Below are positions 36,049 through 44,589 of a stretch of 64,000 nucleotides of DNA, one piece after another. The stretch comes from an uncultured Sulfitobacter sp. (GTDB lineage: Bacteria; Pseudomonadota; Alphaproteobacteria; Rhodobacterales; Rhodobacteraceae): the NCBI GenBank assembly GCA_913060815.1, contig CAJXSZ010000001.1:1-64000 (forward strand). Reading direction: 5' to 3'. The number at the start of each line of letters is the position of its first letter. Position 1 is the first letter of the stretch. The translations under genes and the position numbers were made by a program. Under the pieces are notes generated by a model. That model had not been told where the DNA came from, did not search any database, and was given only the letters and a program-made list of their open reading frames with translations.

Positions 36049-37293
36049 TCACAAGCTGCCCTGTGTGCGCCGCGCGATCACGCGCTCGCGGTGGAGCACG
36101 AAGCTGATCGCGGCCAGCCCCAGTACGGCGGTGATCAGCATCATCCACAACAGTGGAAAGGCGCCTGTTTGCGGTGTGAGCAGGACGCCGACCCATGCGC
36201 TGAGCAATGCGCCGCCGCCGATCATGATCGCACCACCCAAGCCGGATGCCGTGCCCGCCAGATGTGGCCGCACCGACAGCATACCTGCGTTCGCATTGGG
36301 TATCACAAGGCCGTTGCCCAGCCCGACGAGAGTCATCATGCCGAAAAAGCTGATGGGCGAGCCAAAGCCTGCCTCGAATATCAGCAGCGAGATCGTGCCG
36401 CCCACTGCATTGGCCACGCAGCCCCACAGCACCATCTGGTTCACGCCATGGCGCACCGCGTAGCGGCCTGTGAGGAAGTTGCCGACGAAATACCCCACCG
36501 CAGGGGCGCCGAAGAAGAACCCGAGCGTGGCGGGCGACATGCCAAACACGACCTGGCCCACAAAGGGCGCGCCGCCGAGATACGCAAAGAACGCGCCCGA
36601 ACTGAACGTCGCGGCAAGGGCATAGCCCCAGAAGCGAAAGCTGCGGATCACTTCGGGGTATTCGCCAAATTGCGCGGTGAGCGATTTGTCCGAAGGTATC
36701 GCCGTCTCGCCCATATCCCCCCACGCAAGCAGCATCGTGGCGGCCCCAAGCACGAACAACGCCCAGAATACGGCTTCCCAGCCGAACCATTCGTCCAGAA
36801 CGCCACCAATTGCAGGGCTGATCATCGGCACCACAGCCATGCCCATCGTTACATACCCCATAATCGAAGCGGCCTGATCTTGGGCATACATGTCACGCAC
36901 GGCTGCACGGCTGAGTACCATGGAGGTGGCAATCGCCGCCTGCGCCATGCGGAAGGTCAGGAAAGTCTCGATGTTGGGCGCGTAAATACAGCCCAATGTG
37001 GCAACCAGAAACAGGCCCAGCCCCCAGAGAATTACAGGACGCCGCCCGTATTTGTCCGAGATCGGCCCGACAAAAAGCTGCAAAACCGCTGAAAAACCGA
37101 GATAAATCGCGACAGACAATTGCATCACTGCGTACTCGGTCTCGAAATGCGCGGCCATGGCAGGCAGGCTGGGCAGGAACATGTTCATCACGCAGGCGGA
37201 CATACCAGCCAGCAGAATAAGGGTAAGAATATGGGGCGGGGACGTCCGATCGCCGAGTTTTACCGGTTGGAGGTCTTCTCTGATCTGTTGCAT
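36049..37293 (-). CDS. MFS drug-resistance-type transporter (Bcr/CflA)
   Basis: About 414 residues with twelve hydrophobic helices. The loop 2-3 motif GPISDKYGRRPVILWGLGLF and the motif C-like GVLDEWFGWEAVFW are typical of the Bcr/CflA drug exporter subgroup. It is divergent from pccB, sharing the PccR-box region, so it might be co-regulated and export a propionate-related or toxic compound; that is inference. The start is uncertain: Met at 37293 (MQQIREDL) and one 8 residues earlier (37317) both lack a good ribosome site. Confidence 0.82.
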   Translation of the reverse strand: MQQIREDLQPVKLGDRTSPPHILTLILLAGMSACVMNMFLPSLPAMAAHFETEYAVMQLSVAIYLGFSAVLQLFVGPISDKYGRRPVILWGLGLFLVATLGCIYAPNIETFLTFRMAQAAIATSMVLSRAAVRDMYAQDQAASIMGYVTMGMAVVPMISPAIGGVLDEWFGWEAVFWALFVLGAATMLLAWGDMGETAIPSDKSLTAQFGEYPEVIRSFRFWGYALAATFSSGAFFAYLGGAPFVGQVVFGMSPATLGFFFGAPAVGYFVGNFLTGRYAVRHGVNQMVLWGCVANAVGGTISLLIFEAGFGSPISFFGMMTLVGLGNGLVIPNANAGMLSVRPHLAGTASGLGGAIMIGGGALLSAWVGVLLTPQTGAFPLLWMMLITAVLGLAAISFVLHRERVIARRTQGSL

Positions 37294-37360
37294 TGTTAAA
37301 GAGTTAGGCCGCTGCATCAGGATTGTCGATAGCGCGCGTTGCCTAGATTGAGTTAGCTGA

Positions 37361-37409
37361 TTTGCAATTTGCAAATGCCTTTCTGAAAATAATTTGCAAA
37401 TTTGCCAAA
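37361..37409. promoter_or_regulatory. PccR boxes in the MFS-pccB divergent promoter
   Basis: Exact TTTGCAAA octamers at 37368-37375 and 37393-37400, flanked by near-copies TTTGCAAT (37361-37368) and TTTGCCAAA (37401-37409). The cluster is 65 bases before pccB. Spacing between half-sites differs from the pccR promoter, but the octamer is the same. Confidence 0.8.
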
Positions 37410-37473
37410 TCGCACTTTGTCTCCCCTTCCCGTTCCGCTACATTCGCGCAAATATTCCTTGGGAGGGTCCGCC

Positions 37474-39006
37474 ATGAAAGATATCCTGCAACAGCTCGAC
37501 GACCGCCGCGATGACGCGCGCCTTGGTGGAGGTCAGAAACGCATCGACGCACAGCACGGTCGCGGCAAGCTAACCGCACGCGAGCGGGTGCATCTGTTGC
37601 TCGACGAAGGCTCGTTCGAGGAATTCGACATGTTCGTCACCCACCGTTGCACTGACTTCGGGATGGATGCGCAAAAGCCCGCGGGTGATGGTGTGGTCAC
37701 AGGCTGGGGGACAATCAACGGGCGCCTCGTCTATGTGTTCTCGCAGGATTTCACCGTTCTGGGCGGGTCGGTTTCTGCGACCCACGCCAAGAAGATCTGC
37801 AAGATCATGGACATGGCCGTACAAAATGGTGCGCCGATCATCGGCATCAACGATTCAGGCGGCGCGCGCATTCAGGAAGGCGTGGACAGCCTTGCAGGCT
37901 ATGGCGATGTCTTCCAGCGCAACATCGAAGCTTCTGGCGTGGTGCCGCAGATTAGCGTGATTATGGGCCCATGTGCGGGCGGCGCGGTTTATTCCCCCGC
38001 GATGACCGACTTTATCTTTATGGTCAAAGACAGCTCTTACATGTTTGTGACTGGCCCTGACGTGGTCAAGACAGTGACAAACGAGCAGGTCACAGCCGAA
38101 GAACTGGGCGGGGCCACGACACACACGCGCAAATCCTCCGTCGCGGATGCGGCGTTTGAGAATGACGTTGAGGCGCTGGCTGAAGTACGTCGCTTGGTCG
38201 ATTTCCTGCCCTCCAACAACCGCGAAAAGCCCCCAGTGCGCCCCTTCTTTGATGAGCCTGACCGCATCGAGCCATCGCTGGATACGCTGGTACCTGAAAA
38301 CGCCAATACGCCCTATGACATGAAGGAATTGATCCTCAAGCTGGCGGATGAGGGTGATTTCTACGAGATTCAGGAAGAATTCGCCAAGAATATCATTACA
38401 GGGTTCATCCGCATCGAAGGCCGCACCGTCGGCGTGGTCGCCAACCAGCCAATGGTGCTGGCGGGGGTTCTGGATATCGACAGCGCCCGTAAGGCCGCAC
38501 GCTTTGTGCGTTTCTGCGATGCGTTTGAAATCCCGATCCTCTCACTTGTCGATGTACCTGGCTTCCTGCCCGGTGTGACGCAGGAATACGGCGGCGTGAT
38601 CAAACATGGCGCGAAACTGCTTTATGCATACGGCGAGGCCACAGTGCCCATGGTTACTGTCATCACCCGCAAAGCATACGGTGGTGCCTATGTTGTGATG
38701 TCCTCCAAGCACCTGAAATCCGATTTTAACTACGCATGGCCCACTTCCGAGATTGCGGTCATGGGGGCCAAGGGTGCAACGGAGATCATCCACCGCGCCG
38801 ACCTGAATGATCCCGAAAAGATTGCCCAGCACGCTGCCGACTACGAGGACCGCTTTGCCAACCCCTTCGTCGCCGCCGAACGCGGGTTTATCGACGAGGT
38901 GATCCAGCCGCACAGCACGCGCAAGCGGATTGCACGCGCCTTTGCGTCACTGCGCAATAAGTCGGTGCAAAAGCCATGGAAAAAGCACGACAATATTCCG
39001 CTGTAA
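37474..39006 (+). CDS. pccB: Propionyl-CoA carboxylase, carboxyltransferase (beta) subunit
   Basis: 510 residues. It transfers carboxyl from biotin on PccA to propionyl-CoA, giving (S)-methylmalonyl-CoA. Two crotonase-type halves are visible: [19 protein letters not shown] and [17 protein letters not shown] with the GAR oxyanion site, then [13 protein letters not shown], and later [16 protein letters not shown] and [16 protein letters not shown]. Start at 37474 has GGGAGG 7 bases upstream, overruling the longer frame. Under likely PccR control. Confidence 0.97.
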   Translation: MKDILQQLDDRRDDARLGGGQKRIDAQHGRGKLTARERVHLLLDEGSFEEFDMFVTHRCTDFGMDAQKPAGDGVVTGWGTINGRLVYVFSQDFTVLGGSVSATHAKKICKIMDMAVQNGAPIIGINDSGGARIQEGVDSLAGYGDVFQRNIEASGVVPQISVIMGPCAGGAVYSPAMTDFIFMVKDSSYMFVTGPDVVKTVTNEQVTAEELGGATTHTRKSSVADAAFENDVEALAEVRRLVDFLPSNNREKPPVRPFFDEPDRIEPSLDTLVPENANTPYDMKELILKLADEGDFYEIQEEFAKNIITGFIRIEGRTVGVVANQPMVLAGVLDIDSARKAARFVRFCDAFEIPILSLVDVPGFLPGVTQEYGGVIKHGAKLLYAYGEATVPMVTVITRKAYGGAYVVMSSKHLKSDFNYAWPTSEIAVMGAKGATEIIHRADLNDPEKIAQHAADYEDRFANPFVAAERGFIDEVIQPHSTRKRIARAFASLRNKSVQKPWKKHDNIPL

Positions 39007-39099
39007 GGATGGAATGTTTTTCTGTGATCTATGTTGCTCCCAACAGGGGGGCGGGAACCGTCGCAGACGGTGCGTTGTTGTCTCTTAAAGGAGACAATG

Positions 39100-39363
39100 A
39101 TGACAAAAGATCACGGAAATTCGATCAAGGACGACTCTACCTACGAGGCGCTTCGCGAGGATGGCGCATCGAAGCAAAAGGCAGCGGCCATCGCCAATGC
39201 GCAGGCCAACGACGACCAGGAGCCGTCCAAAAAGGGTGGCAAGCAGCCTCCCTACGAAGAGTGGACCAAAGATGCTCTGTACGACCGTGCACAAGAGCTG
39301 GATATCGACGGGCGTTCGGACATGACGAAGGCGGAGTTGATAGAAGCGTTGCGCAACTCTTAG
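39100..39363 (+). CDS. Small Rho-N/SAP-like protein of the pcc cluster (DUF7218-like)
   Basis: 87 residues, very charged. The N-terminal part carries KQKAAAIANAQAND, typical of small stress-type alphaproteobacterial proteins. The C-terminal WTKDALYDRAQELDIDG plus MTKAELIEALRN forms the Rho-N/SAP-like helix pair, a nucleic-acid-binding fold. Two ATGs are adjacent; AAGGAG is 6 bases from the second (39100), so that one is chosen. A perfect ACCGTC/GACGGT hairpin lies in the 93-base spacer after pccB (39057-39071). Link to propionate metabolism unknown. Confidence 0.72.
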   Translation: MTKDHGNSIKDDSTYEALREDGASKQKAAAIANAQANDDQEPSKKGGKQPPYEEWTKDALYDRAQELDIDGRSDMTKAELIEALRNS

Positions 39364-39391
39364 CCGTGCGTCGCTGGCAGGGGGCGCTCGC

Positions 39392-39769
39392 ATGAGGATG
39401 CTTGCCGCCCTTCTGCTCATCGGCAGCCCTCTCTCCGCGGCCGAGGTCCCCTCGGGCCAAGAGGTGGAGCTTCACGAGGTTTTGGTGGACGCTCAAGACA
39501 CGGCGACCTATCTGCGCTTTCGCTTTCTCGCGCCGCAAATCGCGGCAGGACCGACCAAGATCGACTTCGGTGTGGCAGGGACTGATATGATGCATTTGTG
39601 CAATTCGCTCGCACTGCCCTATGTCGCGGAATACGCGCTGAAAGGGGACAGGATAGTGATCTCTTTCATGGACCGCATCACGGAGTTTGGCGTGCCAGAC
39701 CCCGATGCGACACAATATTTTGAGCAGTTTCGCGCCGAAAGCGGCGTCTGCATGTGGGACGAATTTTGA
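39392..39769 (+). CDS. Secreted protein of the pcc cluster (DUF6497-like)
   Basis: 125 residues. Signal peptide at 1-17 (MLAALLLIGSPLSAA). The mature part has EVLVDAQDTATYLRFRFLAP, CNSLALPYVAEYAL, and ISFMDRITEFG, with two Cys that could form a disulfide. It resembles the roseobacter DUF6497 family with no known function. It is 28 bases after the previous small gene, likely the same transcript as pccB. Periplasmic location predicted. Confidence 0.75.
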   Translation: MRMLAALLLIGSPLSAAEVPSGQEVELHEVLVDAQDTATYLRFRFLAPQIAAGPTKIDFGVAGTDMMHLCNSLALPYVAEYALKGDRIVISFMDRITEFGVPDPDATQYFEQFRAESGVCMWDEF

Positions 39770-39849
39770 TGCATACACAATATCTTGCGGCAGGACCCTC
39801 ATGTAACCGCGTTTTTGCGGCTAATGCGTCACAGAATTTGCCCACAGAT

Positions 39850-39858
39850 TTATCCACA
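39850..39858 (+). promoter_or_regulatory. Perfect DnaA box
   Basis: TTATCCACA, the high-affinity DnaA consensus, sits in a non-coding 214-base gap. Flanking TTGCCCACA (about 39838-39846) and TATTCACAC (about 39859-39867) are weaker look-alikes in the same orientation. Could regulate the neighbouring genes or titrate DnaA. Confidence 0.55.
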
Positions 39859-39897
39859 TATTCACACACCTGTCACTCAGGTAAGATAGGAGCGGGG

Positions 39898-39911
39898 TGC
39901 GCATATGCGCA
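39898..39911. repeat. 14-base perfect palindrome
   Basis: TGCGCATATGCGCA, with GGG/CCC extending the arms after one mismatch. It lies 72 bases before the small lipoprotein gene, between it and the DnaA box. Possible regulator site. Confidence 0.4.
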
Positions 39912-39983
39912 GCCCGTATCCATTGCGGGAAAAATGGCAGGTTTCAACAACCGGTCCCGTACAACAAGTGACAGGAGAAATAG

Positions 39984-40130
39984 ATGTCAAAGAACATCAA
40001 GCTTTTGGCAACACTCGGACTTATCGTCCTCGTTGCTGCCTGTGCGCGCGAGCAGCAGGTCGAAGAGTTTGTTGTGGTCGATCCAGAGCCGATCAGCCAC
40101 GAGCCCACGTACACGGGCAAATACAAATAA
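39984..40130 (+). CDS. Small lipoprotein of the pcc cluster (48 aa)
   Basis: 48 residues: MSKNIKLLATLGLIVLVAAC gives a complete lipoprotein signal with lipobox VAAC (Cys20), then REQQVEEFVVVDPEPISHEP and a short tail TYTGKYK. AGGAG lies 7 bases before the ATG. Similar tiny lipoproteins occur, to my knowledge, between pccB and pccA in other roseobacters. Function unknown. Confidence 0.75.
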   Translation: MSKNIKLLATLGLIVLVAACAREQQVEEFVVVDPEPISHEPTYTGKYK

Positions 40131-40187
40131 ACCAATGACAGGGTGGGCGTCCGCGCCCACTCTGACCCTCACCGCGGAGGGCGCAGC

Positions 40188-40550
40188 ATGGCACTAGATT
40201 ACATGCTCAAACACCGCGGCTTCCCGGGACGTCTTGCGGGCACGGATTTCCAATTTACCCTGCGCCGCGCCAATCCCAAAGGTGCGACGGAGATCACCCG
40301 CCGCGAACGCCGCCATGACCGCCGCGCGCCGGACCGCCGCGCGGATGAGGCGTTTTTCAAAGCACTTTGGGAATATTTTGGCGAGGAGCCTTTCGAGCGC
40401 GGAAATCTGGATGCAGGCCGTTTGTCGTGGTTCTTTGGCCGCGAAGTTATACCCGCCACAGACCCGTTTGATCCCGCCGATTATGAAGCCATGTTGCAGA
40501 TTGATTTGCGCATCGCGCGCCAGACCTTCCCCGAAGTTGTCGGGGAGTGA
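40188..40550 (+). CDS. Hypothetical 120-aa protein of the pcc cluster
   Basis: 120 residues, soluble and very rich in Arg: LRRANPKGATEITRRERRHD is followed by RRAPDRRADEAFFKALWEYF and an acidic C-terminus (FDPADYEAMLQIDLRIARQT). No known motif. The ribosome site GGAGGGC is 8 bases before ATG 40188. It is in the same strand as pccB/pccA but separated from pccA by 354 bases without a gene. Confidence 0.6.
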   Translation: MALDYMLKHRGFPGRLAGTDFQFTLRRANPKGATEITRRERRHDRRAPDRRADEAFFKALWEYFGEEPFERGNLDAGRLSWFFGREVIPATDPFDPADYEAMLQIDLRIARQTFPEVVGE

Positions 40551-40904
40551 TCGGCATGATGTCGCGCAATGCAAACAAATTTGAGCAAGGCTTGGCCGAT
40601 AAATCGAGCGCCACGATACGCCGCTTGGACTCAGATCACATCCGTTTCAATGTGACGCAGGCGTTGCGCGCAAGTTCCACCATCGCGCAGCGTCTACCTC
40701 AGAACAACGACCCTTCCTTTGACGGGCAGCTGGCAAGTCCCTCCGCCTTGCTGCCCGTCACTTTTGGTTCTGCGCCGTCACCTGTTTACTACGCGCTCCG
40801 TGCGCATCCCCCCCATACCGCACCATATGTTTCGCACCGGCACTGCGCCGATGCGGGCCGTTTCGCGTGCGATTTCAACACCAGTTCAAATAAGGGCCCC
40901 GCAT
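40551..40904 (+). other. 354-base spacer before pccA
   Basis: A single open frame (40547-40915, 122 codons) crosses it and overlaps the pccA start, but its translation has no recognisable features and it lacks a ribosome site, so I do not call it. AAGGG at 40893-40897 is the pccA ribosome site. No TTTGCAAA box or clear terminator is seen. The length is unusual for this cluster and could hold a promoter or small RNA. Confidence 0.45.
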
Positions 40905-42950
40905 ATGTTCAATAAGATACTCATCGCCAACCGAGGCGAGATTGCCTGTCGCGTCATGAAAACGGCCAAGAAAATGGGCATCCAGACCGTGGCGGTCTAT
41001 TCGGACGCGGACAAACAGGCGCTGCATGTACAGATGGCCGACGAGGCCGTGCACATCGGCCCGCCCCCTGCCAACCAGTCCTACATCGTCATCGACAAGG
41101 TGATGGAGGCGATCAAGTCCTCGGGCGCGCAGGCCGTGCATCCGGGCTATGGCTTTCTCTCCGAAAACTCGAAATTCGCCGAAGCGCTGGCTGAAGCAGG
41201 CGTGGCGTTTGTAGGGCCGCCTGTAGGTGCCATCGAAAAGATGGGCGACAAAATCACTTCCAAGAAGATCGCCAAGGAAGCGGGCGTCAGCACAGTGCCT
41301 GGTTATATGGGGATCATCGAGGACGCGGATGAGGCGGTGAAGATCTCCTCCGAGATCGGTTATCCTGTCATGCTCAAAGCCACCGCAGGCGGCGGCGGCA
41401 AGGGTATGCGCATCGCGTGGAACGACGAGGAAGCGCGCGAGGGTTTCCAGTCAAGCCGCAACGAAGCGGCCAATTCATTCGGTGACGACCGTATCTTCAT
41501 CGAGAAATTCGTAACCAACCCACGCCACATTGAAATTCAGGTGCTTTGCGATGCGCATGGCAACGGTATTTACCTCAACGAGCGTGAATGCTCGATCCAG
41601 CGCCGCAACCAGAAAGTTGTCGAAGAAGCACCCAGCCCGTTCTTGGATGAGGCCACGCGCAAAGCCATGGGTGAGCAGTCTGTCGCACTGGCCCAAGCCG
41701 TTGGCTATACCTCCGCAGGCACTGTCGAATTCATCGTGGACGGGGACAAAAATTTCTACTTCCTCGAGATGAACACGCGTTTGCAGGTGGAGCACCCGAT
41801 CACCGAGATGATCACAGGCGTCGACCTCGTGGAGCAGATGATCCGTGTCGCCAATGGTGAGGCGCTGACGATCAAACAGGAAGACGTACAGATCAACGGC
41901 TGGGCCATCGAGAACCGTCTTTACGCCGAAGATCCCTATCGCGGCTTCCTGCCTTCGATTGGCCGTTTGACCCGCTACCGCCCACCAGCCGAGATTGCAG
42001 CGGGACCGCTTCTGGATAATGACAAGTGGCACGGCGAGGCACCCACCGGAACCACCGCGGTGCGCAATGATACTGGCGTCTATGAAGGCGGCGAGATCAG
42101 CATGTATTACGATCCGATGATCGCCAAGCTCTGTACATGGGCGCCCACCCGCGAGGAGGCCGTTGAGGCCATGCGCGTGGCGCTCGACAGCTTCGAAGTC
42201 GAAGGCATCGGTCACAACCTGCCGTTCCTCAGTGCCGTAATGGATCATCCGATCTTTGTTGCGGGTGAGATGACGACTGCGTTTATCGAGAACGAGTACC
42301 CCGAAGGGTTTGAGGGCGTAACACTGCCAGAGGCTGAATTGAAGCGCATCGCCGCCGCCACTGCCGCCATGCACCGCGTGGCCGAGATCCGCCGCGCGCG
42401 CGTATCGGGCCGCATGGACAACCACGAGCGCAAGGTCGGCACCGACTGGAATGTCGCCCTGCAGGACCACAGCTTTGATGTGACAATCACGGCGGATAAG
42501 GACGGCGCTTCGGTGACCTTCGAGGGCGGCGACGTCCTGCGCGTCTCTGGTGACTGGACCCCAGGGGACCAGCTTGCCTCCATGACCGTGAATGATGCGC
42601 CGCTGATCCTCAAGGTCGGCAAAGTCTCGGGCGGTTTCCGCATCCGTACACGCGGCGCAGATATAAAAGTCCACGTGCGCACGCCGCTTCAGGCCGAAAT
42701 GGCGCGTAAGATGCCCGTGAAGGTACCGCCAGACACATCCAAGCTGCTGCTCTGCCCGATGCCAGGTCTGATCGTTAAGCTCGATGTTGAAGTCGGCGAT
42801 GAGGTTCAGGAGGGCCAAGCGCTCTGCACCATCGAGGCGATGAAGATGGAAAATATCCTGCGCGCCGAGAAGAAAGGCACCGTGACCAAGATCAACGCAG
42901 GCGCAGGCGATAGCCTTGCCGTGGATGACGTAATCATGGAGTTTGAGTGA
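40905..42950 (+). CDS. pccA: Propionyl-CoA carboxylase, biotin carboxylase/BCCP (alpha) subunit
   Basis: 681 residues. Domain order: biotin carboxylase (about 1-450, MFNKILIANRGEIACRVM, ATP-grasp GGGGKGMRI, EMNTRLQVEHPITEM), BT linker domain (about 470-600), and C-terminal biotinyl domain with EAMKMEN, Lys647 carrying biotin. Carboxylates biotin with bicarbonate and ATP for PccB. Start at 40905 gives the standard N-terminus; the longer frame starting at 40719 is spurious. Confidence 0.97.
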   Translation: MFNKILIANRGEIACRVMKTAKKMGIQTVAVYSDADKQALHVQMADEAVHIGPPPANQSYIVIDKVMEAIKSSGAQAVHPGYGFLSENSKFAEALAEAGVAFVGPPVGAIEKMGDKITSKKIAKEAGVSTVPGYMGIIEDADEAVKISSEIGYPVMLKATAGGGGKGMRIAWNDEEAREGFQSSRNEAANSFGDDRIFIEKFVTNPRHIEIQVLCDAHGNGIYLNERECSIQRRNQKVVEEAPSPFLDEATRKAMGEQSVALAQAVGYTSAGTVEFIVDGDKNFYFLEMNTRLQVEHPITEMITGVDLVEQMIRVANGEALTIKQEDVQINGWAIENRLYAEDPYRGFLPSIGRLTRYRPPAEIAAGPLLDNDKWHGEAPTGTTAVRNDTGVYEGGEISMYYDPMIAKLCTWAPTREEAVEAMRVALDSFEVEGIGHNLPFLSAVMDHPIFVAGEMTTAFIENEYPEGFEGVTLPEAELKRIAAATAAMHRVAEIRRARVSGRMDNHERKVGTDWNVALQDHSFDVTITADKDGASVTFEGGDVLRVSGDWTPGDQLASMTVNDAPLILKVGKVSGGFRIRTRGADIKVHVRTPLQAEMARKMPVKVPPDTSKLLLCPMPGLIVKLDVEVGDEVQEGQALCTIEAMKMENILRAEKKGTVTKINAGAGDSLAVDDVIMEFE

Positions 42951-42976
42951 GCCCCGAGCTCCTCATATTAACAAGT

Positions 42977-42994
42977 AGGGGCGTTAGCGCCCCT
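42977..42994. terminator. Hairpin between convergent pccA and DUF4174 gene
   Basis: AGGGGCG (42977-42983) pairs with CGCCCCT (42988-42994) around TTAG. It is in the 49-base gap between two gene ends, so may act on both strands, though T-runs are weak. Confidence 0.5.
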
Positions 42995-42999
42995 GCACG

Positions 43000-43452
43000 C
43001 TACTCCGCTGCGGCCTCTTTCGCCTCGCGGATTTCGCGTTGGCGCATGGGCATCTTATCTATGCTGCGGGTGATTTCGCGCACGCTCCACGGGAAGGGCT
43101 TGCGTAGTTTGATGTTGCCATCCTTGCCCACCAGCGTGAGCATGAAGCCACGGGGGCGCATTTTAAGGCGGATGTCGCTGCGCGCGTCTGGATCGGTATC
43201 CACGATGACGACAACGTCGCGCTCTGTCAGGTCCTCGGCACCGTTTGCCAACCGCTCGATCTGTTCGATAAACGCAGGATCATCCAAGCTGTCGGCAAAG
43301 ACGACAACGGGGCGTTGTTTCCACTTAAATTCGCTCAAATCCGTATCAACGGCATTGCGAACCACCAGCGGAAAGTCGGGCGAAAACAGGGTTTGGGCCT
43401 GCGCGCCAGCCGCTAAAAAAGTAACAATTACAGCACCGAACAACGATTTCAT
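43000..43452 (-). CDS. DUF4174-domain periplasmic protein
   Basis: 150 residues. Signal peptide MKSLFGAVIVTFLAAGAQAQ, then a thioredoxin-like-fold segment without Cys pair: VVVFADSLDDPAFIEQIERL, DVVVIVDTDP, RPRGFMLTLVGKDGNIKLRK and the C-terminal SIDKMPMRQREIREA, typical of DUF4174. Function unknown. GGGAGAG is 4 bases before the ATG at 43452. It points against the pcc genes, so is not in their operon. Confidence 0.82.
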   Translation of the reverse strand: MKSLFGAVIVTFLAAGAQAQTLFSPDFPLVVRNAVDTDLSEFKWKQRPVVVFADSLDDPAFIEQIERLANGAEDLTERDVVVIVDTDPDARSDIRLKMRPRGFMLTLVGKDGNIKLRKPFPWSVREITRSIDKMPMRQREIREAKEAAAE

Positions 43453-43620
43453 AAGCTCTCCCTCTATGCCTAATATAGGGGGTGTCTTGTCGATTGCGAC
43501 GCCAGATCGCGCCATTTTTAGCATTAAGTCCGCCGCAAGGGGTTTTGTCGCATGAGTGTGGCAGTTTCCCTTCCCCGGCTGCGATGTGCAGCCTCTTGGC
43601 GTAAAGGCATTGATCGGCTT

Positions 43621-44589
43621 ATGGACATTATTCTGCATGTGGGGTGCCACCGCACCGGCTCAACCAGTTTTCAGCACTATGTGCGCGGAAACCGTGCACA
43701 TTTGATGGCGCAGGGCACCGCCCTTTGGGAGCCGCATCAGCTGCGCAAGGGTGTGTTTGACGGGCTTTTCGCCAAGCCGCGGATGCGCAACGGACGCAAC
43801 CTGCAACGTCGTGCGATGGGTCGTGTGCGCCTTCATGCCGCACAGGCGCGGCGCGCAGGGGCGCAGCAATTGCTGGTAACAGAAGAAAACATGATCGGCG
43901 CGCCGCGTGCATGCCTGCGCGCCGCCACGCTGTACCCCGCGATCGGGGAGCGTATGGCAAGACTTGATGCCGCATTCGAGGGGACGATTGCCCGCGTGGT
44001 CATGGTGATCCGTTCGCAGGAATTATGGTGGTCCTCGATCGCTGCTTACGGGGTTGGGCGGGGGCATCCGATGCCTGATGCCGCGCGGCTTGCAGCGCTT
44101 GCGGATGCGCCGCGTACATGGCGTGATGTGATCACTGATATGGCCTGCGCTTTGCCCGACACCCAGATCAAAGTGCTCCCGTTCGAGCAATTTGCGGGGC
44201 GATCGGACAAGGTGCTGGAGGAAGCAACGGACCATCCCGCGCCGTTGACGCACGCGGAAAGCTGGCTCAACCGCTCACCCAATCTCGGGATGTTGCGCGA
44301 CAAGATGGCAGAGAACGGCATGCCTGCCGGCGATTTGCCCGACCATCTCGCGCGTGGCGAGGGACGGTGGAAACCGTTTACGCCAGCGCAATCGGCAGCG
44401 CTTCGCGAAGCCTACGCCGACGATATGATGTGGCTCACCGCTGGTGCGGACGGGCTTGCAACACTGACAGAGGATCGCTCCCGCACAAGAGCAGGCCCAA
44501 GCCTGCCAGCGGGCGCACTGACAAAAGGACAGTCAAATGACCAACAAACCGACCCCCGGCTCCAAGGACGACTGGCGCAAACTGGCTGA
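43621..44589 (+). CDS. P-loop sulfotransferase-like protein
   Basis: 322 residues. N-terminal [19 protein letters not shown] has the P-loop-like 5'-phosphosulfate loop of sulfotransferases (HxGxxRTGSTS). Further [20 protein letters not shown] resembles the 3'-phosphate site. It may transfer sulfate to a carbohydrate or small molecule, but the acceptor is unknown. The end overlaps methylmalonyl-CoA mutase by 53 bases, so its last about 17 codons (TNDQ-type region after GALTKGQS) are read in a second frame of that gene. The start is the Met directly before the P-loop; upstream Met (43552) is less likely. Confidence 0.7.
   Translation: MDIILHVGCHRTGSTSFQHYVRGNRAHLMAQGTALWEPHQLRKGVFDGLFAKPRMRNGRNLQRRAMGRVRLHAAQARRAGAQQLLVTEENMIGAPRACLRAATLYPAIGERMARLDAAFEGTIARVVMVIRSQELWWSSIAAYGVGRGHPMPDAARLAALADAPRTWRDVITDMACALPDTQIKVLPFEQFAGRSDKVLEEATDHPAPLTHAESWLNRSPNLGMLRDKMAENGMPAGDLPDHLARGEGRWKPFTPAQSAALREAYADDMMWLTAGADGLATLTEDRSRTRAGPSLPAGALTKGQSNDQQTDPRLQGRLAQTG

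Noticed and set aside
39054..39080. GGAAC followed by CGTT, resembling an EcfG-type stress promoter
   Set aside because: The spacer is about 14 bases, not the usual 16-17, and the intervening bases form a perfect hairpin (ACCGTC/GACGGT). EcfG/PhyR systems are also not typical of this family.
40547..40915. 122-codon frame in the gap before pccA
   Set aside because: Overlaps the pccA start, lacks a ribosome site, and the translated sequence shows no coherent helix, signal or motif. Kept only as an unannotated spacer.
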